Below are positions 25,872 through 34,134 of a stretch of 64,000 nucleotides of DNA, in pieces. How positions within the stretch are numbered: position 1 is the stretch's first letter; every line of letters starts with the position of its first letter. Both the position numbers and the translations under genes were made by a program. The stretch is taken from NCBI GenBank assembly GCA_963522145.1, contig CAUQXI010000015.1:20696-84695 (forward strand). Direction: 5' to 3'. Origin of the DNA: Mesorhizobium_B sp963522145 (GTDB taxonomy: Bacteria; Pseudomonadota; Alphaproteobacteria; Rhizobiales; Rhizobiaceae). Below the pieces are notes generated by a model that was given only the letters and a program-made list of their open reading frames with translations, ran no database searches and had not been told where the DNA came from.

Positions 25872-27872
25872 ATGGCCATGGCGCTCGACGCCCCTTCATC
25901 CCGCTCGCTCGAATTTCCCGACGGCTCCGTCCGCGACTATCCCGCCGGAACGACCGGCGCTGCTGTGGCTGAAGGCATTTCCCGGTCGCTCGCCAAGAAG
26001 GCGGTGGCGATCTCCCTCGACGGCAAGCTCCACGACCTCTCGCAGCCGCTGCTGTCTTCCGGCCGCATCGAGATCATCACGCGCGACGACGCTCGCGCGA
26101 TCGAGCTGATCCGCCACGACACGGCGCATGTGCTCGCCGAGGCCGTGCAGGAGCTTTGGCCGGACACGCAGGTGACGATCGGGCCGGTGATCGAAAACGG
26201 CTTCTATTACGACTTCGCGCGCGCCACCCCGTTCACGCCCGAGGACTTTCCGACCATCGAAAAGAAGATGCGCGAGATCATCGCGCGCAACAGGCCGTTC
26301 ACGATGGAGGTGTGGGACCGCGCCCAGGCCCGGCAAGTCTTCACCGACAAAGGCGAAGGCTACAAGGTCGAGCTGATCGACGCGATCCCGGAAGGCCAGG
26401 ATCTCCGCATCTACGCGCAGGGCGAGTGGTTCGATCTTTGCCGCGGCCCGCACATGGCCTCCACCGGACAGATCGGCAATGCATTCAAGCTGATGAAGGT
26501 GGCCGGTGCCTATTGGCGCGGCGATTCCAACAACCCGATGCTGACCCGCATCTACGGCACCGCCTGGGCGACGCAGGAACAGCTCGACGCCTACCTCACC
26601 ATGCTGGAGGAAGCCGAGAAACGCGACCATCGCAAGCTCGGCCGCGAGATGGACCTGTTCCACTTCCAGGAAGAAGGGCCTGGCGTCGTGTTCTGGCACG
26701 CCAAGGGCTGGAAGATGTTCCAGACGCTTGTCTCCTATATGCGCCGCCGCCTGGACGAGCAGGGCTACCAGGAGGTCAACGCGCCCCAGGTGCTCGACAA
26801 ATCGCTTTGGGAAACCTCCGGCCATTGGGGCTGGTACCGTGACGCCATGTTCAAGGTCACGGTTGCAGGCGACGAGGTGGAGGACGAGCGCGTCTTCGCA
26901 CTCAAGCCGATGAACTGCCCGGGCCACGTGCAGATCTTTAAGCACGGGCTGAAGTCATACCGCGACCTGCCGGTGAAGCTGGCGGAATTCGGCAATGTGC
27001 ACCGCTACGAGCCATCCGGTGCACTGCACGGCCTGATGCGCGTGCGCGGCTTCACGCAGGATGACGCACACATCTTCTGCACCGAGGAGCAGCTTGCCGC
27101 CGAATGCCTCCGCATCAACGACCTCATTCTCTCGACCTATGCGGATTTCGGCTTCAAGGAGATTCGCGTGAAGCTTTCCACGCGGCCGGAGAAGCGGGTC
27201 GGTTCGGATGCCGCGTGGGACCTTGCCGAGGGCATCATGAGCCGGGTGCTGCGCCAGATCGAGGAGCAGTCGGAAGGCCGGATCAAGACGGCGGTCAATC
27301 CGGGCGAGGGCGCGTTCTACGGGCCGAAATTCGAATATGTGCTGCGCGACGCAATCGGCCGCGACTGGCAGTGCGGCACGACGCAGGTCGACTTCAACCT
27401 GCCCGAGCGGTTCGGCGCGTTCTATATCGACAAAGATTCGGAGAAGAAGCAGCCGGTGATGGTGCATCGCGCCATCTGCGGCTCCATGGAGCGTTTTCTG
27501 GGCATCCTGATCGAGGACTTCGCGGGCCATTTTCCGCTTTGGTTCTCGCCGCTTCAGGTGGTGGTGGCGACCATCACGTCGGATGCCGATGATTATGCGA
27601 GCCGCGTGGCGGCCCGCCTGAAGGATGCCGGGCTGTCCGTCGAAACCGATCTCCGCAACGAGAAGATCAACTACAAGGTGCGGGAGCACAGCCTGGCAAA
27701 GGTGCCGGTCATTCTTGTTTGCGGAAAGCGCGAGGCGGAGGAGGGCACGGTCAATATGCGCCGGCTCGGATCGCGCGACGGACAGTCGCTGTCTCTCGAA
27801 GAGGCGGTGGCCGCGCTCCAGACGGAAGCGGTCCCACCTGACCTCCGCCGCAAGGCCGCTCGCAGCGTTTGA
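25872..27872 (+). CDS. thrS: Threonyl-tRNA synthetase
   Basis: Charges tRNA-Thr and edits mischarged serine. The 666-residue class II synthetase has an N-terminal TGS domain (FPDGSVRDYPAGTTG), the editing SAD domain (RHDTAHVLAEAVQELWPD), a catalytic core with MNCPGHVQIFK and FTQDDAHIFC, and a C-terminal anticodon-binding domain. ATG at 25872 has AAGGAG at the right distance; a second ATG follows two codons later. Confidence 0.97.
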   Translation: MAMALDAPSSRSLEFPDGSVRDYPAGTTGAAVAEGISRSLAKKAVAISLDGKLHDLSQPLLSSGRIEIITRDDARAIELIRHDTAHVLAEAVQELWPDTQVTIGPVIENGFYYDFARATPFTPEDFPTIEKKMREIIARNRPFTMEVWDRAQARQVFTDKGEGYKVELIDAIPEGQDLRIYAQGEWFDLCRGPHMASTGQIGNAFKLMKVAGAYWRGDSNNPMLTRIYGTAWATQEQLDAYLTMLEEAEKRDHRKLGREMDLFHFQEEGPGVVFWHAKGWKMFQTLVSYMRRRLDEQGYQEVNAPQVLDKSLWETSGHWGWYRDAMFKVTVAGDEVEDERVFALKPMNCPGHVQIFKHGLKSYRDLPVKLAEFGNVHRYEPSGALHGLMRVRGFTQDDAHIFCTEEQLAAECLRINDLILSTYADFGFKEIRVKLSTRPEKRVGSDAAWDLAEGIMSRVLRQIEEQSEGRIKTAVNPGEGAFYGPKFEYVLRDAIGRDWQCGTTQVDFNLPERFGAFYIDKDSEKKQPVMVHRAICGSMERFLGILIEDFAGHFPLWFSPLQVVVATITSDADDYASRVAARLKDAGLSVETDLRNEKINYKVREHSLAKVPVILVCGKREAEEGTVNMRRLGSRDGQSLSLEEAVAALQTEAVPPDLRRKAARSV

Positions 27873-27941
27873 CGATTTCACATAGTCGTCATGGCAAAAC
27901 GGCAAAGGTGACCCCGATCAGAGAACGGATCGTGGTCCGCC

Positions 27942-28868
27942 ATGCGCTTTGCCGAACTGTCCTATGCGAGCCCGCAGCATCCATTTCTCAAGCGCGCGAT
28001 GATCCGCACCGTTGAAGGACTGTCGGGGCGCAACAGGCTTGCGCGCGGCTATCAGACCTGGCGGGACGTGGTGGTTCCCGGACGCGAGAAGCTGTTCGCG
28101 CGGCTGCTCTCCCTGGCAAATATCTCGCTTCGGGTGAACGGGTGCTGGCCGCAGTCGCACGATCCCGCGCGCCCGCTGGTGATCGTCGCCAATCACCCGT
28201 TCGGGATCGGTGACGGGATCGCCGTTTTGTCGCTGGCCGAAAGCCTTGGCCGGCCGTTCCGTGTGCTGATCCATTCCGACCTGCTGCGCGTCGAGGAGAT
28301 GAAGTCCTTCGCGCTGCCAGTGGATTTCAGTGAAACCAAGGAAGCTCAGCGGCGCAACATGCAGATGCGCCGTGAAGCGCTGGCCCTGCTGAGGCTCGGC
28401 ACAATAGTCGTGGTGTTTCCCGCCGGTGCCGTGGCGACCGCACCCAAGGTATTCGGCCAGGCGGAAGACCTGCCATGGAAGCAGTTCACGGCAAAGCTCG
28501 TGCAGGATGCCGAAGCCGATGTGCTGCCAATCTACTTCGCCGGGCAGAACGGCTTGAGCTTCCACGCCGCGAGCCGATTCTCTTCCACCTTGCGGCTTTC
28601 GCTGTTGATCCGCGAGTTCTGCAAGCTTTCGGGCCGCACCATCGAAGCTTATGCCGGCCGGATCATCCCCTGGAACGAGATCGCGGCCATCCGCGACCGC
28701 AAGATGCTGACAGCGGTACTGCGTGAGCGCGTCCTGGAAATGTCGCTTCTCGCGCCGAGCAAAGGACCGTTCAAGGATGCGCGGTCTCGCAGGCTTAATC
28801 CGCGCCTTCCTCTGCCGGCAAGGTTTCGCTGGCAAGCACCTCGACTTCTTCGTCGTCCCCGGGCGTGA
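27942..28868 (+). CDS. PlsC-type lysophospholipid acyltransferase family protein
   Basis: The 308-residue protein has the acyltransferase box ANHPFGIGDG (N84, H85, D91, an HX5D spacing as in the OlsA/hemolysin-like branch rather than HX4D) and the later FPAGAVATAP block. It probably acylates a lysolipid at the membrane; substrate unknown, and no olsB is adjacent. Its last 74 bases overlap the convergent secreted-protein gene. A 10-bp hairpin with one mismatch (27910-27919 with 27928-27937) sits just before the ATG, and no clear ribosome binding site is visible. Confidence 0.8.
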   Translation: MRFAELSYASPQHPFLKRAMIRTVEGLSGRNRLARGYQTWRDVVVPGREKLFARLLSLANISLRVNGCWPQSHDPARPLVIVANHPFGIGDGIAVLSLAESLGRPFRVLIHSDLLRVEEMKSFALPVDFSETKEAQRRNMQMRREALALLRLGTIVVVFPAGAVATAPKVFGQAEDLPWKQFTAKLVQDAEADVLPIYFAGQNGLSFHAASRFSSTLRLSLLIREFCKLSGRTIEAYAGRIIPWNEIAAIRDRKMLTAVLRERVLEMSLLAPSKGPFKDARSRRLNPRLPLPARFRWQAPRLLRRPRA

Positions 28869-29937
28869 CGGAAAGGTCGCGCTGATAGATGCGGTCGCGG
28901 TTCTTCGCGACGATCGTGTAGTTGCCCTCGGCCAGGACCATGGAGGCATAAGGCCCCACGGCTTCGCGGACGGCGTCGCCCCCCTCGTTCAAGACCGACC
29001 AGGATGTGTCGGCCATGGCTTCTCCGCCGGCCTCGCGAACGAGCTTCAAGGTGAGCTGTGCCGCCCGGTGCTCGACTGTCGCATCGGTGAGCTTGCCTGC
29101 CTCGACGCGGATGTCGGTGCGCACCACGGCATTCACTCCGCCGTAGGTCGAAACGACATGGTAGACGCCGGCGTTCAGCCGCACGATGGCATCCGGGCTG
29201 ACATCGGGAGCAATCAACGGACGTTCGCCCGGAGCATCCGACGATCCTTCATAAATCGAGAATTTGAGCTGGTCGGATTTCACCGGGAGCCCGCCTGGCG
29301 CGACTGCGTGGAGCTTGAGGCCCCCGGCGTCGAGCATCAGCGTTTCGCTGGTGCCCTCGCGCGTCACGGTGATGCGTTTTGTGGCTCCCGCGCGGCCAAA
29401 GGCAGCATGAACGAGATAGGCTCCGGGTTCGAGCTGGAAGGTGCTCGTGCCGCCGCGTGATGAGGCGACGAGCGGCAGCTTGCCTTCGGCGTCTCCATCG
29501 ACCTTGAATATCCGCCAAACCAGCCCGCGCGGAATGTCGGGTCCGTCTTCCACCATCTGCGCGGAAAGCTTCACGACGGCAGATCCCTGTTGTGCCAAGG
29601 GCTTGTCCCCGACGGCCGGTGCATAGCCGGAGATGCTGGGAAGCTGAAGGTCGCCGGCAGGATCGTCCTTGGCTCCGAAGTCGGGCAATTGCTCGCGCTC
29701 GGATGCGGCGGGTGGCGGCGCCTCGTCGATGAACTGAGAACCTGATCCCGAACCACGACCGCTGCGAGATTCGCCCCGCCCGGCTCTTTCTGCACCACCT
29801 GGCCCGTGATCCGCTGGTGAGCCTCTGCCCGCGCCTCCTCCTCCTCCTCCGCGTTCCTGCGCGACAAGAGGGACGGGGCCCGACATGGCGGCCAAGAGTA
29901 AGATGATCCCGGCCAAGCGGGTAGGCGAAGTGCTCAT
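28795..29937 (-). CDS. Secreted protein with three carboxypeptidase-regulatory/PEGA-like repeats
   Basis: The 380-residue product has a signal peptide (MSTSPTRLAGIILLLAAMSG... ending VAQE), a Gly/Arg-rich linker of about 60 residues and a C-terminal half built of three similar units of about 80 residues. Each runs from a W/K-x-I/S beta strand through a LEPGAYLV, LNAGVYHV or LAEGNYTI strand to a closing beta strand. They look like beta-sandwich repeats seen in cell-surface proteins; no catalytic motif is visible. The ATG at 29937 has AAGGAG six bases upstream. Its 3' end overlaps the acyltransferase gene by 74 bases. Confidence 0.75.
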   Translation of the reverse strand: MSTSPTRLAGIILLLAAMSGPVPLVAQERGGGGGGAGRGSPADHGPGGAERAGRGESRSGRGSGSGSQFIDEAPPPAASEREQLPDFGAKDDPAGDLQLPSISGYAPAVGDKPLAQQGSAVVKLSAQMVEDGPDIPRGLVWRIFKVDGDAEGKLPLVASSRGGTSTFQLEPGAYLVHAAFGRAGATKRITVTREGTSETLMLDAGGLKLHAVAPGGLPVKSDQLKFSIYEGSSDAPGERPLIAPDVSPDAIVRLNAGVYHVVSTYGGVNAVVRTDIRVEAGKLTDATVEHRAAQLTLKLVREAGGEAMADTSWSVLNEGGDAVREAVGPYASMVLAEGNYTIVAKNRDRIYQRDLSVTPGDDEEVEVLASETLPAEEGAD

Positions 29938-30041
29938 TCTCCTTCTCCAAGCCTGCAGCCATGTCGATTTCAAGGCTGTTGCTATCCTTGGTGTGGGCCG
30001 ACGAACTTGCCGCATTGTCTGCCTTCTCCTATCAGGACGCC

Positions 30042-30626
30042 ATGACACAGAGCCCCATCGAGTTCCTGCTTTCCCGCGTTTCTCCGCCAATCCCGGAGCT
30101 CTCCGAGCCTGGTCCTGACAAGGCCGAGCTTCAACAGATGATCGCCGTGGCCTCGCGCGTGCCGGATCACGGAAGGCTCAACCCGTGGCGCTTCATCATC
30201 TATCGCGGAGAAGCGCGCGAGCGCGTCGGCAAGCTTCTGGCAGACCTAGCGGAGACGCGTGAAGGTCCGTTGAGCGAGGGCCGCCGCAAGCAGGAGCTCA
30301 CCCGGTTCGCACGCGCGCCGCTGGTGGTGGGTGTGGTGTCCAGTCCTCAGCCTCACCCCAAGATCCCCGAATGGGAAATGTTTTTGTCCGGCGGGGCGGC
30401 TGCCATGAACCTGCTTCATGCCGCGCACGCGCTCGGGTTCGGCGCGAACTGGATCAGCAACTGGTACTCGGACCTGCCCGAAGGCCGCGCGATCCTCGGC
30501 CTCCAACCCTCGGAACGGGTTGTCGGATTCATCCATATCGGGAGCCATGCCGAGAATGTTGTTGATCGTCCTCGACCCGAGCCCGAGAGCGTCATGACCG
30601 ATTGGGCCGGGCCAACCGCGCCGTGA
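30042..30626 (+). CDS. Nitroreductase family flavoprotein
   Basis: A 194-residue NADPH-dependent FMN enzyme of the nitroreductase fold, close to E. coli YdjA: SRVPDHGRLNPWRFIIY near the N-terminus, GGAAAMNLLHAAHALGFGANWIS and RVVGFIHIGS at the end. ATG at 30042 has AGGA eight bases upstream; an upstream frame to 29961 overlaps the divergent promoter region and is not supported. Native substrate unknown. Confidence 0.88.
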   Translation: MTQSPIEFLLSRVSPPIPELSEPGPDKAELQQMIAVASRVPDHGRLNPWRFIIYRGEARERVGKLLADLAETREGPLSEGRRKQELTRFARAPLVVGVVSSPQPHPKIPEWEMFLSGGAAAMNLLHAAHALGFGANWISNWYSDLPEGRAILGLQPSERVVGFIHIGSHAENVVDRPRPEPESVMTDWAGPTAP

Positions 30627-30737
30627 CAGGGCACATCCGCTCTTGGTTAAGAGATATGGTGAACGCTTCCTAAACCTTTGCGCCGCTAGTGTCCCTATGA
30701 CGGGCGGAACGCGTCCGGCGGCAGGGCGAGCGCGCGC

Positions 30738-31859
30738 ATGATCGTCGAATTCTTTTTGAAGTGGGCTCAAACGGCGCGCGTGACCGAGCGCGCTGCCGCA
30801 GCCGCGGCACTTGCCAGAGCCTTCTGCGAGGGCACCCTGGCCTTCGAGGATCGCTGCGCCGCCGAGGCCGCGCTGACTTTTCTGCTGGATGATCCCTCGC
30901 CACGGGTGCGCGCGGCCATGGCCGATGCGCTTTCCATGAGCCGCCATGCGCCGCCGCAGGTCGTCGCGGCATTGGCAGCCGACCAACCCGATGTTGCTTC
31001 GGTGGTGATCGCGCGTTCGCCGCTGCTTTCGGAAGCCGATCTGATCGAGCGCGTGGCGTCGGGCCTCGCCGCCACGCAGTGTCTGGTCGCGGAACGGGCA
31101 GGGCTGTCCATGGCGATGGCGGCGGCCTTGGCCGAGGTTGGGCATCTTGAAGCCTGCCTCACGCTGCTGGGCAATGAGGATGCCGAGATCGCGCCCTTAA
31201 GCTTCCGCCGCCTGTGCGAGCGTTTCGGCGATGTGCCGGCCATGCGCGAGGCGCTGTCGGGCGACAGGCGGCTTCCGACCGATTGCCGTCACGTGCTTCT
31301 GGTTAAGCTTGGAGAAACATTTCGTCGATCGCCGCTGGTGAGCGCTCTCATGGGTGGCGACCGTGCCGAGCGCATCCTCCGCGATGCCTGCGTGAAGTCG
31401 GCCCTTACCCTCGTGGAGGCGACGCCCGTCGCAGAACACGCAGCGCTCGTCGAACATTTGCGCCTGCGGGAAGAACTCACGCCGAGCTTCCTTGTCCGGC
31501 TGGTTGCCTGCGGACGCATCGACTTCTTCGGCTCTGCGCTGGTGAGCCTTGCGGCGCGAACGGCAGACCGTGTCCGCAAGCTTCTTGCGACCGGGCAGGA
31601 TGCGGCACTTTCGGCACTATTCAGCGAAGCCGGGCTGGCGAAAGGGCTTCACGCCATTCTCCTGCGTGCTCTCCACCTTTGGCGCGAAGTGGCCGCGGGC
31701 CGGCGCACGACAGGAACTCAAGAGGTGAGCTTCCTGATGCTTCAGGAGCTCGGTGGCGCATCGGCCGGCGGCGAACTCGCCACGCTGCTCAAGTCGATCC
31801 ATCTGGACGCGCTTCGGAGCAATGCCCGCCAGCATGCCCAACTGCTCGCAGCCGCCTAG
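30738..31859 (+). CDS. DUF2336 alpha-helical repeat protein
   Basis: The 373-residue protein is almost wholly helical, with HEAT-like repeats in its first half (FLLDDPSPRVRAAMADALSMS), the hallmark of alphaproteobacterial DUF2336 proteins. No signal or membrane segment. Function is unknown; repeat architecture suggests protein binding. Convergent with parE. Confidence 0.8.
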   Translation: MIVEFFLKWAQTARVTERAAAAAALARAFCEGTLAFEDRCAAEAALTFLLDDPSPRVRAAMADALSMSRHAPPQVVAALAADQPDVASVVIARSPLLSEADLIERVASGLAATQCLVAERAGLSMAMAAALAEVGHLEACLTLLGNEDAEIAPLSFRRLCERFGDVPAMREALSGDRRLPTDCRHVLLVKLGETFRRSPLVSALMGGDRAERILRDACVKSALTLVEATPVAEHAALVEHLRLREELTPSFLVRLVACGRIDFFGSALVSLAARTADRVRKLLATGQDAALSALFSEAGLAKGLHAILLRALHLWREVAAGRRTTGTQEVSFLMLQELGGASAGGELATLLKSIHLDALRSNARQHAQLLAAA

Positions 31860-31910
31860 GCAGGCTTTCTCTTCGCTGTATTCAACGCTCTTGAGGCGCG
31901 CCGTGAGCGA

Positions 31911-33992
31911 TCAGATATCCAGCTCCCGCGCGAACTCGGCGCGGTCCTGAAGGAAGCGGAAGCGCGCTTCCGGCTTGGTCCCCATCAGGGAATCGACGGC
32001 GAGCTTGGTGGCGCTTTCCTCCTCGAGAACCTCGACGCGCAGCAATGTGCGCTTCTTCGGATCCATCGTGGTTTCCTTCAGCTGTGCGGCCATCATCTCG
32101 CCCAGGCCCTTGAAGCGCCCGATCTCGATCTTGGCACGGCCGGTGAACTCCTTCTTCATTAGCTCGTCCTTGTGCGCGTCGTTGCGCGCATACATCGTCT
32201 TGCCGCCTTGGGTCAGCTTGTAGAGCGGCGGCACCGCGAGAAACAGGTGTCCGCCACGGATCAGCTGCGGCATTTCCTGAAAGAAGAAGGTGATGAGCAG
32301 CGAGGCGATGTGAGCGCCGTCCACATCGGCGTCCGTCATGATGATCACGCGGTCATAGCGCAGGTCTTCGTCGCGATATCTTGAACGCGTGCCGCAACCA
32401 AGCGCCAGGATCAGGTCGGCGATCTGCTGGTTGGCGCCGAGCTTGTCATTTCCGGCACTCGCCACGTTGAGGATCTTGCCCCGCAAGGGGAGCACCGCCT
32501 GCATGGCGCGGTCGCGCGCCTGCTTGGCCGAGCCGCCCGCCGAGTCGCCCTCCACGATGAAGATTTCCGCGCCGGCCGCCGCGTTCTGCGTGCAGTCCGC
32601 GAGCTTGCCCGGCAGGCGCAGCTTGCGCACCGCGGTCTTGCGGCTGATCTCTTTCTCCTGCCGGCGACGCACGCGCTCGTCCGCGCGCGCAATCACCCAG
32701 TCGAGCAGCTTGGTGGCTTCCTGCGGATTGTCGGCGAGCCAGTGATCGAAGGGATCGCGCATAGCAGTTTCGACCAGCCTGATGGCTTCGATCGTCGCCA
32801 GACGATCCTTGGTCTGGCCGACGAATTCTGGCTCGCGAATGAAGACCGACAGCATGCCCGCCGCCGAGATCATCACATCGTCGCTGGTGACGGCCGAAGC
32901 GCGCTTGTTACCCGTCAACTCGGCATAGGCCTTCAGCCCGCGCGTGAGCACGTTGCGCAGGCCCGTCTCGTGCGTGCCGCCTTCGCCGGTTGGGATCGTG
33001 TTGCAGTAGGAGTGCAGGAAGCCATCGCCGCCATACCAGGTCACCGCCCATTCCAGCGACCCGTGCCCGCCCTGGCGCTCGCTCCTACCGGCGAAAATCT
33101 CGCGGGTGACCTGATGCTCGTTGCCGAGCGAGGCGGCGAGATAATCCTTCAAGCCGCCCGGAAAGCGGAAGACCGCCTTTTCCGGGGTCGTATCCTTGCC
33201 GGTGATCAAAGCCGGATCGCAGGTCCAGCGGATCTCGACACCGCCGAACAGATAGGCCTTCGACCGTGCCATGCGGTAGAGCCGGGCCGGCTCGAAGCGG
33301 GCTTCCTTGCCGAAGATATCCGGATCGGGATGGAAGCGGGTTCTCGTGCCGCGGCGATTATGAACCTCGCCCAACTGCTCTAGCCCGCCCTGTGCGATGC
33401 CCCGCACAAATCGCTGACGGTAAAGCTGCCGACCGCGCGCAACCTCCACCTCAAGGCTGTCGGAAAGTGCGTTGACTACCGAAACACCGACGCCGTGGAG
33501 GCCGCCAGAGGTTTCGTACACTTTCGAGTCGAACTTGCCGCCCGCGTGAAGCGTGGTCATGATGACTTCGAGCGCCGACTTGTTCTTGAACTTCGGATGA
33601 GGATCGACGGGGATGCCGCGCCCGTTATCCGTCACGGTCAGAAAGCCGTCCGCGCCAAGCTCCACGTCGATGAAGGTCGCATGGCCGGCCACGGCTTCAT
33701 CCATCGAATTGTCGATTACCTCGGCGAAGAGGTGGTGCAGCGCCTTCTCATCGGTGCCGCCGATATACATTCCAGGGCGGCGGCGGACGGGCTCCAGCCC
33801 TTCCAGGACCTCGATATCGGCCGCGCTATAGCTTTCGCTCGCGTCACGCGCCGGCAACGGCTTCCGCGCTTCGACCACGCGCGGCTGACGCGCGGCGGCG
33901 GCAAGGCCACCTCCGAGAAGGTCGAGCTGGGCTGCATAGTTCTTCATGGCGCTTCGGGGAACATCATTCGATTCGCCGTTCGACCCTGCCAT
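31911..33992 (-). CDS. parE: DNA topoisomerase IV subunit B
   Basis: ParE is the ATPase of topoisomerase IV, which decatenates daughter chromosomes. The 693-residue protein has the GHKL ATPase motifs (EVIDNSMDEAVAG, VTDNGRGIPVDPHP, GGLHGVGVSVVNALS), the transducer domain, and the Toprim EGDSAGGSAKQARDR and DADVDGAHI. Motif spacing and the short N-terminus favour ParE over GyrB. The partner parC is outside the window. Confidence 0.93.
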   Translation of the reverse strand: MAGSNGESNDVPRSAMKNYAAQLDLLGGGLAAAARQPRVVEARKPLPARDASESYSAADIEVLEGLEPVRRRPGMYIGGTDEKALHHLFAEVIDNSMDEAVAGHATFIDVELGADGFLTVTDNGRGIPVDPHPKFKNKSALEVIMTTLHAGGKFDSKVYETSGGLHGVGVSVVNALSDSLEVEVARGRQLYRQRFVRGIAQGGLEQLGEVHNRRGTRTRFHPDPDIFGKEARFEPARLYRMARSKAYLFGGVEIRWTCDPALITGKDTTPEKAVFRFPGGLKDYLAASLGNEHQVTREIFAGRSERQGGHGSLEWAVTWYGGDGFLHSYCNTIPTGEGGTHETGLRNVLTRGLKAYAELTGNKRASAVTSDDVMISAAGMLSVFIREPEFVGQTKDRLATIEAIRLVETAMRDPFDHWLADNPQEATKLLDWVIARADERVRRRQEKEISRKTAVRKLRLPGKLADCTQNAAAGAEIFIVEGDSAGGSAKQARDRAMQAVLPLRGKILNVASAGNDKLGANQQIADLILALGCGTRSRYRDEDLRYDRVIIMTDADVDGAHIASLLITFFFQEMPQLIRGGHLFLAVPPLYKLTQGGKTMYARNDAHKDELMKKEFTGRAKIEIGRFKGLGEMMAAQLKETTMDPKKRTLLRVEVLEEESATKLAVDSLMGTKPEARFRFLQDRAEFARELDI

Positions 33993-34085
33993 AGATTACG
34001 CACCCCGGCAAATTTCGTTCTTGTTTCGTTCGTATTGTTATCCACCAGGATAGAAACTTCGCGTCAAGAAAGCGATAACCACGTC

Positions 34086-34122
34086 CGGTGCGCGAGCCGC
34101 CGGGGGCGGGACTCGCGCACCG
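34086..34122 (-). terminator. strong hairpin downstream of gcvP
   Basis: An 11-bp perfect GC stem (34086-34096 with 34112-34122) lies 13-49 bases past the gcvP stop. No T-run follows, so it may stabilise the mRNA end or work with Rho rather than act as an intrinsic terminator. Confidence 0.5.
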
Positions 34123-34134
34123 AAGCAGGCCCGT

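Noticed and set aside
30636..30690. A possible CtrA site (TTAA-N7-TTAA) before the DUF2336 gene
   Set aside because: Only one TTAA half is present; the second reads GGTG.
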